64,000 nucleotides of DNA, taken from Halobacillus halophilus (GTDB taxonomy: Bacteria > Bacillota > Bacilli > Bacillales > Halobacillaceae). Positions 8,245 through 16,037 of the stretch are shown here, piece after piece (within the stretch, counting starts at the first letter, position 1; every line of letters begins with the position of its first letter). The stretch covers positions 62,001 through 126,000 of the forward strand of contig NZ_JAIVAL010000012.1 of the NCBI RefSeq assembly GCF_020171985.1, written 5' to 3'. The position numbers and the translations under genes are program-made. Under the pieces are notes generated by a model. It made no database searches and was not told the DNA's origin. It saw only the letters and a list, made by a program, of their open reading frames with translations.

Positions 8245-9579
8245 TTATGAATTTTCCTTGGCTGAAGGTTCAGATTTATGATCATCAGTGGATTTTTCGG
8301 TTTCTTTCTTGTCAGAGCTTTCATCTTTTTCTTCAGGATTATCTTTCTTGGCTGATTTCTTAGCTTCATCGGACTGCTTATCCTGACGTTGCGAGGATTT
8401 TTCTTGAGCTTCTGACTCATTAGTTGTAGAGTCAGACTTCTCTGTTTTTTCTTTTTCTGGTTTATTTTCCTTGCTTGAATCAGACGATTTGGTTGATTTA
8501 TCTTCTTTAGATGGTTGGTCTTCAGACGCCTTATCTTTAGATTCTGGCTTTTCCTGATCGCTTTCTTTTTCATCATCCTTTTCCTTATTTGCTGTCTCTT
8601 TGGGCTTGGCTTTTTCAGATGATTCTTCCTTATCCTTGCTCTTTTCTTCCGTTTGCTTCTCAGCTTTTTCTTTCTCCAACTTCTCTTTCTCAGCTGCCTC
8701 TTCTTCCTTCAGCTTTTCAGCTTCTTCAGCTTCTTTCTCTTTCTTCAGTTTTTCAGCTTCTTTAGCCTTTTGTTCTTCCAGTCGCTCTTCAGTAAGCATG
8801 CTCTGTTCTTTTTGAGCTTTTTCTAGTTCTTCAATTTCGCCCTTCATTTCCTTCTCCGCTTTATCAAAGGAATCCGAAAACTCTTCGAAGTATGCTTCCA
8901 TTTCTTTAGGCAGATCTAATGGATCTGCTGAAGGCGAACCTTTTTCTTTGGAGGAAAATGAATCAAGCATGGCTAACAAGGATTGCTGAATCTTGTCAGG
9001 AAACTCAGGTGTTTTTTCAAAGATATCGTTTACTTCGCTCTTCATATTTTTACTATCGATCAATGTACATTCTGGGTCGTAGGATTTGAATTCGAGAATC
9101 TGCCGGGCGAGCTCGTTGATCTTATTAATTTCCTTTAACACTTTGGACTGTTTCTTTTCATACTGGCTGCGTGTTTTCTCAAGCGCATCCATTTCTTTTT
9201 CATACTCTTTTATTTGATCATCACTTTTTTTGATATACTGTTCTAGCGCATCAGATGTAAGTTCATCTGGCTTAGTTGGTTCTTCCAAATCAATTGAGTG
9301 TTCTTTATAAGAAGAAACAGAGTGGATGAGTTCCGATAAACGGTCGAGTGACTTGATCAATTCCTCAAACTTTCCTTCAATGGTTACAGGGAAAACTTCA
9401 CACGTGGCTACTTCAGTACTTACGGTTTCCAAATCATTAAACGATCCGTATGTATGGCCGGTAACTTGTGAAAGTCCGCTAATTAACAGAGACGATACAG
9501 CTAATCCTGAAGTAATAGACTTTGCCAGCTTTATCTGTTCATTCTTTTGACCATTTTTCTTTTTCGGCCTTTTTCCCAG
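8245..9579 (-). CDS. TapA-like SipW substrate with coiled coil and long charged tail; non-ATG start
   Basis: Predicted secreted matrix anchor/assembly protein of 444 residues in the tapA position of a tapA-sipW-tasA operon. The first ATG/GTG/TTG in frame (TTG 9432) would remove the signal peptide. The open frame continues upstream to 9594 and reads GKRPKKKNGQKNEQIKLAKS, a hydrophobic stretch (ITSGLAVSSLLISGL), then GHTYGSFNDLETVSTEVATC. That matches the B. subtilis TapA segment AAFHDIETFDVSLQTC in spacing and character. I place the start at CTG 9579, nine bases after AAAGGGGTG; ATT 9585 is the alternative. The middle (about 80-230) is coiled coil. The last 200 residues are Lys/Glu/Ser low complexity, as in the TapA tail but longer. 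The middle domain does not resemble TapA. Confidence 0.75.
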   Translation of the reverse strand: MGKRPKKKNGQKNEQIKLAKSITSGLAVSSLLISGLSQVTGHTYGSFNDLETVSTEVATCEVFPVTIEGKFEELIKSLDRLSELIHSVSSYKEHSIDLEEPTKPDELTSDALEQYIKKSDDQIKEYEKEMDALEKTRSQYEKKQSKVLKEINKINELARQILEFKSYDPECTLIDSKNMKSEVNDIFEKTPEFPDKIQQSLLAMLDSFSSKEKGSPSADPLDLPKEMEAYFEEFSDSFDKAEKEMKGEIEELEKAQKEQSMLTEERLEEQKAKEAEKLKKEKEAEEAEKLKEEEAAEKEKLEKEKAEKQTEEKSKDKEESSEKAKPKETANKEKDDEKESDQEKPESKDKASEDQPSKEDKSTKSSDSSKENKPEKEKTEKSDSTTNESEAQEKSSQRQDKQSDEAKKSAKKDNPEEKDESSDKKETEKSTDDHKSEPSAKENS

Positions 9580-9603
9580 AGGAATACACCCCTTTCAACC
9601 CTT

Positions 9604-9638
9604 GTTCTTTTTAGTGTTGACTCGTTCTTTATTACGAA
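9604..9638 (+). promoter_or_regulatory. SinR-like boxes, direct pair
   Basis: GTTCTTT at 9604-9610 and GTTCTTTATTACGAA at 9624-9638, exactly 20 bp apart (about two helical turns). GTTCTYT is the SinR consensus in B. subtilis. The pair lies just upstream of the TapA-like gene start. Confidence 0.65.
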
Positions 9639-9699
9639 TTAACTAACGTGAGTATATATCGGCTGGTTATAAATTGGAAACTCCCAAAATTGACCATTT

Positions 9700-9714
9700 T
9701 TCGTAATTAAGAAC
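9700..9714 (-). promoter_or_regulatory. SinR-like box, inverted
   Basis: On the minus strand this reads GTTCTTAATTACGAA, 14 of 15 identical to the boxes at 9624 and 9953 and in the opposite direction. Confidence 0.6.
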
Positions 9715-9781
9715 AAATTAACCATCATATCCCTCGTTATGCTACGAAATACTTACTTTTTTAAAAAGTATTTCTTAAATT

Positions 9782-9797
9782 ATTTCTTATATAGAAC
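9782..9797. promoter_or_regulatory. Degenerate SinR-like operator
   Basis: ATTTCTTATATAGAAC keeps the right half TATAGAAC of the operator at 11692-11707. The left half matches at only five of eight positions. Confidence 0.4.
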
Positions 9798-9952
9798 GAA
9801 AACGTTATAAAGTACCAAATTTCGACGAGGTATAGTGGTTCTAAATAAATTAATAATTTAGAATATTCCAACAAAAAGGAAAATACATAGGATAGAAAGT
9901 CTATATCGAAGACTTAAAATTAAGCAATGGATCAGAAAACGGCCATCATCAT

Positions 9953-9967
9953 GTTCTTTATTACGAA
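9953..9967 (+). promoter_or_regulatory. SinR-like box
   Basis: GTTCTTTATTACGAA is identical over all 15 bases to 9624-9638, 329 bp away. This suggests the extended 15-base form is itself conserved, not only the GTTCTTT core. Confidence 0.6.
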
Positions 9968-10023
9968 AAAATCTTGCTTATTTTACAAAATAACCCTTGT
10001 ATTTCGTGATAAAATCATGTATT

Positions 10024-10039
10024 GTGCTTTATAAAGAAC
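10024..10039. promoter_or_regulatory. SinR-like palindromic operator before the first DUF2334 gene
   Basis: GTGCTTTATAAAGAAC is a 16-base inverted repeat with one half-site mismatch. It has the same half-site spacing as the B. subtilis SinR operator GTTCTCTAAAGAGAAC. It lies about 55 bp upstream of the gene start. Confidence 0.65.
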
Positions 10040-10092
10040 AACCGCTAAGCAATTATTCCCGCATGATGTAATTCAAGAAAGGGGGAGGTACT

Positions 10093-11670
10093 TTGAGTAC
10101 TCGTCGTTCAATAATGACAGCACTTCTGGGAATGGGTATCTTCATTTTGGTTCAATTCTTATTCTTTCCTTCGCCTGCTTTATCTAAGGAGACATCCGGC
10201 CAGCATCCTGATGTACTAGTCGTGCATTCGACGGAGAACAACGAGCTGACGGAGCAGCAGAGAAAACTGGATCTATTAATTAGTCATTTTACGAAGGAGG
10301 TACGTTTTACATCTGCCGAAGATTTAGCCAGTGAAGATCTCCAGGACATCACGCATCTTTTCTATTTTGGGGAAGAGCAAACCGTACTGTCTGAAAAAAC
10401 AGCCCGTCTGATTGATGATTTCTCTGGCGTAAAGATGATCCTGGGAAATAACGAAAATCAGTTTCCGCATAGCTATAGTTTCGTTAAAAAGAACGGTCAT
10501 GCAATTATCGAGAATTTAACGTTAAGGAAGACTGAGGAAACGATCACTCTATCAGAACCTCATCAAATATTTAACATCGATATGGAATCTAATGCACAAA
10601 CGCTCATCTCAGCGGATAAACATCCGCTGCTAGTGAAGAGCCATTCCAATTATTATTATGCAGACAGTGAAATTTCACTGGAGGATGCCATCCTAATGGG
10701 AGAAGTTCTGCATCAAGTATTCGAAAAGGAGCATAAAGAGAGTCACCCGGCTGTTATCCGATTGGAGGATGTGAATCCCAGACTGGATCCTGAAATGCTT
10801 CGTCAGTGTGCGGATGTGTTAATAGAAAAAGATATTCCATTTATGGTAGCCGTGACGCCAGTTTACAAAAACCCCGAGACCGGAGAAGAGTACCACTTAA
10901 CCGATGCACCTGACCTTCTAAACATCCTTCATGATATTGAGGACCAAGGAGCATCCATCATTCTTCATGGCTATACCGATCAATCAGGTACTGGAAAAAC
11001 CGGGGATGGGTTTGAATTTAGTGAAATGGAACGTTCCGAGCTGGAAACACGGATTGAGAAAGGAAAAAAAGAACTGATAAAGATGGGGTTGACGCCTCTT
11101 GCTTTGGAAACTCCCCATTACACCATATCTCAAGATGGATATGGAGCAGCAGCCAACCACTTCGCGAAATACCTGGGTCAGTTACAGCTCACAGATGATA
11201 ACTGGAAAGTCATGATGGAGGCTCCGTATCTTACCTCCCCAACGTATCTTAAAGGGATGGAATTGATTCCAGAGACTCTTCGATACGTACAGGAAGGGGA
11301 GGTTCATTCTATAGAACGTATGGCTGAAAGGGCAGACAATTTAATGATTTTAAGAGACAGCGTATTGAGTGCTTTCTACCACCCTTACCTCGGTCCAGAA
11401 GGGTTAGAGGAAGTGGTCGAAGAGATAATGACTTATCCTAATGTGGAATGGGTAGATCTTAAGGCAGACGCTTCTCTTACTCAAGGAGTAGCTGATAATG
11501 AAAAATCTCGGGATAAAGAAGATTTACTATTGAACGGAAAGGTTAAACAAAATTCTTTCCTATCCTTAAACTTACTATGGAATCCTATCATAATTGGTGG
11601 GTGCATCACCATCCTGGTCATCCTGCTGTCTTACGCTCTGTCTCTAAAAATCAAAAAAGAAAATGAATAG
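10093..11670 (+). CDS. DUF2334 (YdaL-like) polysaccharide-deacetylase-fold protein, copy 1
   Basis: Secreted, membrane-tethered protein of 525 residues. DUF2334 belongs to the polysaccharide deacetylase fold and includes B. subtilis YdaL of the ydaJKLMN exopolysaccharide operon. Signal peptide 1-31 (LLGMGIFILVQFLFF). A Rossmann-like N-terminal part (about 36-180) comes first. The DUF2334 core (about 215-460) carries VIRLEDVNPRLDP, PFMVAVTPVY and IILHGYTDQ, where the Asp and His residues would bind metal. A C-terminal membrane helix lies near 497-518. TTG 10093 is the start, after GGGGGAGG. A SinR-like palindrome lies just upstream. LHGYTDQ carries Asp where copy 2 and the family usually have His, so activity may differ. 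Confidence 0.87.
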   Translation: MSTRRSIMTALLGMGIFILVQFLFFPSPALSKETSGQHPDVLVVHSTENNELTEQQRKLDLLISHFTKEVRFTSAEDLASEDLQDITHLFYFGEEQTVLSEKTARLIDDFSGVKMILGNNENQFPHSYSFVKKNGHAIIENLTLRKTEETITLSEPHQIFNIDMESNAQTLISADKHPLLVKSHSNYYYADSEISLEDAILMGEVLHQVFEKEHKESHPAVIRLEDVNPRLDPEMLRQCADVLIEKDIPFMVAVTPVYKNPETGEEYHLTDAPDLLNILHDIEDQGASIILHGYTDQSGTGKTGDGFEFSEMERSELETRIEKGKKELIKMGLTPLALETPHYTISQDGYGAAANHFAKYLGQLQLTDDNWKVMMEAPYLTSPTYLKGMELIPETLRYVQEGEVHSIERMAERADNLMILRDSVLSAFYHPYLGPEGLEEVVEEIMTYPNVEWVDLKADASLTQGVADNEKSRDKEDLLLNGKVKQNSFLSLNLLWNPIIIGGCITILVILLSYALSLKIKKENE

Positions 11671-11691
11671 AGTCTATTTTTTTAACTCACC

Positions 11692-11707
11692 GTTCTTTAT
11701 ATAGAAC
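11692..11707. promoter_or_regulatory. SinR-like palindromic operator before the second DUF2334 gene
   Basis: GTTCTTTATATAGAAC is an inverted repeat with one mismatched base pair and the half-site spacing of the B. subtilis SinR operator. It sits in the 78-bp gap between the two DUF2334 genes, about 40 bp before the second start. Confidence 0.7.
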
Positions 11708-11748
11708 GTAAGCTTGTTAGAAAGTAAGAATCTTTAGGAGGAAATGGA

Positions 11749-13485
11749 ATGAAAAAACATTATCCTGTAACGATTTTAATGACAGTCTTAATCGCCGTTG
11801 TTTTCATTCTAACAACCCATCCAGTTATGGCAGATAAAGACAGTGATCCGAAAGTACTGATTGTTTTCCCTTCTGATCAGAAGGAGATAAATGAGCAGCA
11901 GCGGATCCTGGATATGCTTATTAGCCACTTCACAACAGATATTGACTTTAAACAGCCGGACGAAATTGAAGAACATGATTTAGAAACATACTCTCATGTA
12001 TTTTACCAGGGGACGGAGAAGGAAGATTTACCGAAGGGGTTTCAACAGGCTTTAGAGGACTATGAGGGAACCCTTGTAGCGCAGGGACACAATCTGAATC
12101 AGTTGGGAAATCGTTTATCATTCGCTGTTCCTATGAAAGAAGAAGCTTATACGAAATTGAACATGAAAGCTAACCCGGAAAAAAAAGTGAAGACGTCCAT
12201 ACACACTGTATTTAATGTGAAACTCGGTGAGGAAGCCGAGACGATTGTAGAAGTAGAATCTGGAAAGCGTACTTTTCCGATCGTCAGTCATTTTGAAAAA
12301 GCTTATTACGTAGGAACGCCCATGATTGATTCCCCTTTTTCAACGTTTCTGGGAGAGACACTTCATGAAGTGTTCCAGTCAGATCATGACTCTCTCCACC
12401 AGGGCTATATACGTCTTGAGGATGTGCATCCCCTTGTGGATCCAGGTAACCTTCGAGGGATTGCTGAAGTGCTGAAGGAAAAGGAAATTCCTTATATGAT
12501 TGCGGTCATCCCTGTTTATATTAATCCTGAGAACGGGGAGCGTGTTCATTTATCTGACTATCCAGAAGTATTGGAAGCTTTAAAGTATATGCAGGCTAAT
12601 GGCGGTTCTGTGGTTTTGCATGGCTATACCCATCAGTACCGTGACTCTGAAACAGGAGAAGGCTTCGAGTTCTGGGATGTAAAAAACAATACACCGGTTT
12701 ATATAGATGCGGAAGACGACACTCCTTTGAAGAAGCGTAAGGATTTTAATAATCAGGGAGAATATGAAAGTTACAGGAAGGAATTAATTGAATTTGAGCA
12801 GTCTTATGTATCCGGTAAACTTACGAGCGGAATTAATGAATTAACAAGCTTTGGCCTTCACCCGCTAGCCTTTGAAGCGCCTCATTATACAATGTCGCAG
12901 AATGGGTATCAAACAACATCTGAGTACTTTTCTACTTACGTAGGGCAGCTGCAGCTGAGTGATGAGAATTGGGAGATTATGTCGAGTGCCCCTTATATTA
13001 CGAAGCCATCCTTTTTACATGGAATGACACTTCTCCCAGAGACATTAGGTTACGTCGAGCCGGATGCTCCTGATGCTGTGGATGCCATTATGGAGCGTGC
13101 TGAACAGCAGATGATCGTAAGAGATGGAATGCTCTCGCTATTCTACCACCCGTATCTGGGAGTGGAGAGATTTAAAGAGTTACTTAGTCGACTTGAAACC
13201 CTCCCTGACGTAGATTGGATTAACTTGAAAGAGGGAGATCACAGTGTTACGTCCGATAAAGTGAATATTCAGGCAGCGGCTGGGAAAGTGGAGGTTGATA
13301 GAAGTCAATTCAGCTTAGTGACGGATTCGAAAACTTCGCTGAGTTACTTTATTCATCAGACGCTCGAGAAGATTTCATGGGGACTGGTCGGAACCGGATC
13401 CTTAGGCGTTCTCTTTTTCTTCAGCTCGACGATCATTTCCCGCAGACGGTTTTCAAAAATAGAACGGAGGGATCATGTTGGCTGA
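11749..13485 (+). CDS. DUF2334 (YdaL-like) protein, copy 2
   Basis: Second secreted DUF2334 protein, 578 residues, predicted to modify or deacetylate a polysaccharide outside the membrane. Signal peptide 1-28. The core motifs are RLEDVHPLVDP, PYMIAVIPVYINP and VVLHGYTHQYRD (all metal-site residues present), then FEAPHYTMSQ and SLFYHPYLG. A single C-terminal membrane helix (about 545-567) ends in the basic anchor RRRFSKIERR. It matches copy 1 closely in layout but has an extra segment of about 40 residues after the HGYTHQ motif (around GEGFEFWDVKNNTPVY). The binding site is TAGGAGGAAATGG. The next gene overlaps its end by 11 bases, so translation is coupled to the glycosyltransferase. Confidence 0.9.
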   Translation: MKKHYPVTILMTVLIAVVFILTTHPVMADKDSDPKVLIVFPSDQKEINEQQRILDMLISHFTTDIDFKQPDEIEEHDLETYSHVFYQGTEKEDLPKGFQQALEDYEGTLVAQGHNLNQLGNRLSFAVPMKEEAYTKLNMKANPEKKVKTSIHTVFNVKLGEEAETIVEVESGKRTFPIVSHFEKAYYVGTPMIDSPFSTFLGETLHEVFQSDHDSLHQGYIRLEDVHPLVDPGNLRGIAEVLKEKEIPYMIAVIPVYINPENGERVHLSDYPEVLEALKYMQANGGSVVLHGYTHQYRDSETGEGFEFWDVKNNTPVYIDAEDDTPLKKRKDFNNQGEYESYRKELIEFEQSYVSGKLTSGINELTSFGLHPLAFEAPHYTMSQNGYQTTSEYFSTYVGQLQLSDENWEIMSSAPYITKPSFLHGMTLLPETLGYVEPDAPDAVDAIMERAEQQMIVRDGMLSLFYHPYLGVERFKELLSRLETLPDVDWINLKEGDHSVTSDKVNIQAAAGKVEVDRSQFSLVTDSKTSLSYFIHQTLEKISWGLVGTGSLGVLFFFSSTIISRRRFSKIERRDHVG

Positions 13486-14755
13486 TTTTCTATTGTACCT
13501 ATCCTTGTTCTTAATTTGGGTCATGTTGTTTTACCATATGTTTTTAATGCAGGGGGGATACTTGCACGCCCAGTCATACCGGAAAACGGCTGAGAAGTAT
13601 CTTAGTCAGATGAAGGAGTACCCTGCGGTCAGCATTCTCATTCCAGCGCACAATGAGGAAATGGTGATTGAGAATACGTTGAATAGCATGGTACGCCTGA
13701 ATTACCCGAAGGATAAACTTCAAGTAATCGTGATTAATGATAATTCCAGCGATGACACGGGGAATATTGTAGAAGGCTATGCGAATATATATCCCTATAT
13801 CAAAGTCATTCATACGAAACCTCCCCTTGGCGGCAAAGGGAAGTCTGGAGCCTTGAATACAGGTTTGAAACATTCTACTGGCGAATTCATCGTTGTCTAT
13901 GATGCCGATAACACACCTGAGCCTGATGCTGTGACACAGCTTGCCTCCGGGCTTATGAATGATCCGAAAGCGGGAGCAGTTGTAGGGAAGTTCCGTGTGA
14001 CCAATGGCAGCAAAAATCTGTTAACCCGGCTGATTAATATTGAAACGATCACCTTTCAGTGGCTGGCTCAGGCGGGAAGATGGTTCTGGTTCAAACTTTC
14101 AACGATTCCCGGGACGAATTTTGCAATTCGCCGCTCTATCCTTGAGAAGCTTGGCGGATGGGATGAAAAAGCTCTTTCAGAAGATACCGAGTTAAGCTTC
14201 CGAGTTTACAATCTGGGATACCACATCCGTTTTTTTCCTTCAGCCGTTACGTGGGAGCAGGAACCTGAAATGATTAAGGTATGGTGGAAGCAGCGGACCC
14301 GCTGGGCCAGGGGCAATGAATATGTTATTTTTAAGTACCTTTTGAACTTTAAGAATATGGACAATAAAAAAGTGGGTCTCGACCTCATCTACTTTCTGTT
14401 TACTTACCTTTTATTTTTTGGTGGAGTGATGATCTCTCACAGCATCTTTGTACTAAATCTATTTTTTGACTTGAACCTCTCTATGGGGGCTGTATCTTAT
14501 GTGCTGCTGGTTCTTGGTTTCTTATTATTTGTGACGGAGGTTGCTCTCGCGCTTAGTTTTGAAAAAGATCAATTAACTCTGAAAAACGCGGGGATCATTC
14601 TGTTTATGTACTTCACTTATTCTCAGCTGTGGCTGCTCCTTGTAGTTTATGCTACTTATTTAGAAGCCAAACGAGTATTATTAAAACAGGAAGTTACCTG
14701 GTATAAGACTCAGCGCTTTAAAGAAAAAGAAACAAGCGAGAACCGCTCTGCATAG
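13475..14755 (+). CDS. Processive family 2 glycosyltransferase (YdaM-like)
   Basis: Membrane glycosyltransferase of 426 residues that should polymerise and export a polysaccharide, of the BcsA/PgaC/hyaluronan synthase type. One N-terminal membrane helix (about 3-25) precedes the cytosolic GT-A domain. That domain has VSILIPAHNEE (about 50), VVYDADNTPEPD (DxD, about 143), the acceptor-site aspartate in LSEDTELSF and the processivity box KQRTRWARGN. Three or four membrane helices follow at about 300-405. No PilZ domain is fused, so control by cyclic di-GMP would need another protein. It overlaps the preceding DUF2334 gene, the ydaL-ydaM order of B. subtilis. Confidence 0.92.
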   Translation: MLADFLLYLSLFLIWVMLFYHMFLMQGGYLHAQSYRKTAEKYLSQMKEYPAVSILIPAHNEEMVIENTLNSMVRLNYPKDKLQVIVINDNSSDDTGNIVEGYANIYPYIKVIHTKPPLGGKGKSGALNTGLKHSTGEFIVVYDADNTPEPDAVTQLASGLMNDPKAGAVVGKFRVTNGSKNLLTRLINIETITFQWLAQAGRWFWFKLSTIPGTNFAIRRSILEKLGGWDEKALSEDTELSFRVYNLGYHIRFFPSAVTWEQEPEMIKVWWKQRTRWARGNEYVIFKYLLNFKNMDNKKVGLDLIYFLFTYLLFFGGVMISHSIFVLNLFFDLNLSMGAVSYVLLVLGFLLFVTEVALALSFEKDQLTLKNAGIILFMYFTYSQLWLLLVVYATYLEAKRVLLKQEVTWYKTQRFKEKETSENRSA

Positions 14756-14785
14756 CCTAATATCGGAAAAAGGTGAGGTAGGAGA

Positions 14786-15877
14786 GTGAAAAAAACCATC
14801 ATGATATCCTTGTTGATTATTGTCGTTATCAATATCGCCTTTTTCACAAAATTATGGGGGGCAGAAGCCGTTTCTAAACATACCGAAAGCTTTATTAAAA
14901 CATTTATGACAAATAAAAATGGGACGCTGGCAACTTATATAAAGAACGCCGAACATCTTGATTCTGATGAAGTGAGAGGGAGAGAAGCTTTATCAGAATC
15001 ACTGGGGTTATGGATGTTGTACGCTGTTGAAAAGGGAGACCATTCCATCTTCAAAGAAGCTTACCACGTATTAGAAACCTACTTTTTAACCGATGATGGA
15101 TTTATATTTTGGAAGCTCACTGAAAGTGGTGAAGCAGAAGTGGATACAGACGCTCTGGTGGATAACCTTCGAATTACGGAAGCATTATTTAAGGCTGAAG
15201 AGCAGTGGAATGAAAAAAAGTATGGGGAAACAGCGATACGAATAGGGGAATATATGAAGGACTATTTTGGAACAGAGAATATATGGACGGACTTTTATGA
15301 CCGTCGGCACCGTCAGACCTCCAATGTTCTAACGTACTCCTATATTGATGTAGAAGCCTTAAAACTGCTCAAAGATCATCAGCTTATTCCCCCCAGTACC
15401 TATAAGCAGATGACTTCCCTGCTTACAGAAGCTGAACTGAAGAATGGATTCTATCCAAAGTCCATCCATGCTGACTCAAATAAGGTATCTTACAACAATG
15501 AAGTCAATATGATTGATCAAATACTGGTGGCTCTAAATCAGGCAAAATGGGGAAGCGCTTCTTCTGAATTTACAAATTTCGTTACCGAAGAAATGACCAC
15601 AAAAGGAAAACTTTACGGACGATACTCTCTTGAAACCAAAGCCCCCACTGTCGAATACGAATCTCCAGCTTTGTATGGTTTTCTTATCCTATACGCAATG
15701 GAATTAGATGATAAGAAATTAGCTCTACAGGCTTACCATAGAATGACCGATTTTAGAGAAACCATGTTCAAATATAAAGGTGGATATGCGGTGAGTAATG
15801 GAGATACCCATATCTTTGATAATCTTGTCCCATTATTAGCTGAAGAATTGCTAAAGAAAGCAGGGTGGCTGTCCTAA
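14786..15877 (+). CDS. Membrane-anchored glycoside-hydrolase-like protein (YdaJ-like)
   Basis: A 363-residue protein with an N-terminal signal anchor (MISLLIIVVINIAFFTKLW) and an extracellular domain rich in paired helices. It recalls alpha/alpha-toroid hydrolases of family 8, to which B. subtilis YdaJ has been compared. Segments such as ALSESLGLWMLYAVEKGD, TDDGFIFWKL and DNLRITEALF fit that fold. The assignment rests on position and general features. I see no unambiguous catalytic triad. GTG 14786 starts it behind AGGTGAGGTAGGA. It closes the exopolysaccharide operon and may trim the polymer. Homologues of YdaK (cyclic di-GMP receptor) and YdaN are absent here. Confidence 0.6.
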   Translation: MKKTIMISLLIIVVINIAFFTKLWGAEAVSKHTESFIKTFMTNKNGTLATYIKNAEHLDSDEVRGREALSESLGLWMLYAVEKGDHSIFKEAYHVLETYFLTDDGFIFWKLTESGEAEVDTDALVDNLRITEALFKAEEQWNEKKYGETAIRIGEYMKDYFGTENIWTDFYDRRHRQTSNVLTYSYIDVEALKLLKDHQLIPPSTYKQMTSLLTEAELKNGFYPKSIHADSNKVSYNNEVNMIDQILVALNQAKWGSASSEFTNFVTEEMTTKGKLYGRYSLETKAPTVEYESPALYGFLILYAMELDDKKLALQAYHRMTDFRETMFKYKGGYAVSNGDTHIFDNLVPLLAEELLKKAGWLS

Positions 15878-15893
15878 CAGACTCCTGCTTTTT
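15857..15893 (+). terminator. Rho-independent terminator
   Basis: AAAGCAGG / CCTGCTTT stem with an inner CTGT / ACAG stem, then T-rich sequence. The 5' arm overlaps the end of the preceding gene. It ends the exopolysaccharide operon. Confidence 0.8.
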
Positions 15894-16037
15894 CATTCTT
15901 GTCCAGCTATTTTATTATATGTCAGTATATTCAGATACTTACAAAAAATGATATAATAATGGAAAGCTTTACCTATCATCATGAGTTAGCATTCTTCAAT
16001 TTGCTCTTGCATGACTCAAAATAGGGGAGGAAGTTAA

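Larger units (their letters stand above)
9595..10092. promoter_or_regulatory. Divergent control region between matrix-protein and exopolysaccharide operons
   Basis: About 500 bp, AT-rich, without genes, placed between the TapA-like gene and the first DUF2334 gene, which read away from each other. It holds at least six GTTCTTT-type boxes in both orientations (listed separately). No clear sigma-A promoter can be chosen with confidence in either direction. Confidence 0.75.

Noticed and set aside
8190-8576. 128-codon basic frame on the minus strand over the TapA-like tail
   Set aside because: It is a frame shadow of the Lys/Glu-rich low-complexity tail; composition alone keeps it open.
14940-14949. 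AAAGAAC inside the YdaJ-like gene, resembling a half SinR box
   Set aside because: A single half-site within coding sequence, without a second arm or nearby promoter; expected by chance in AT-rich DNA.
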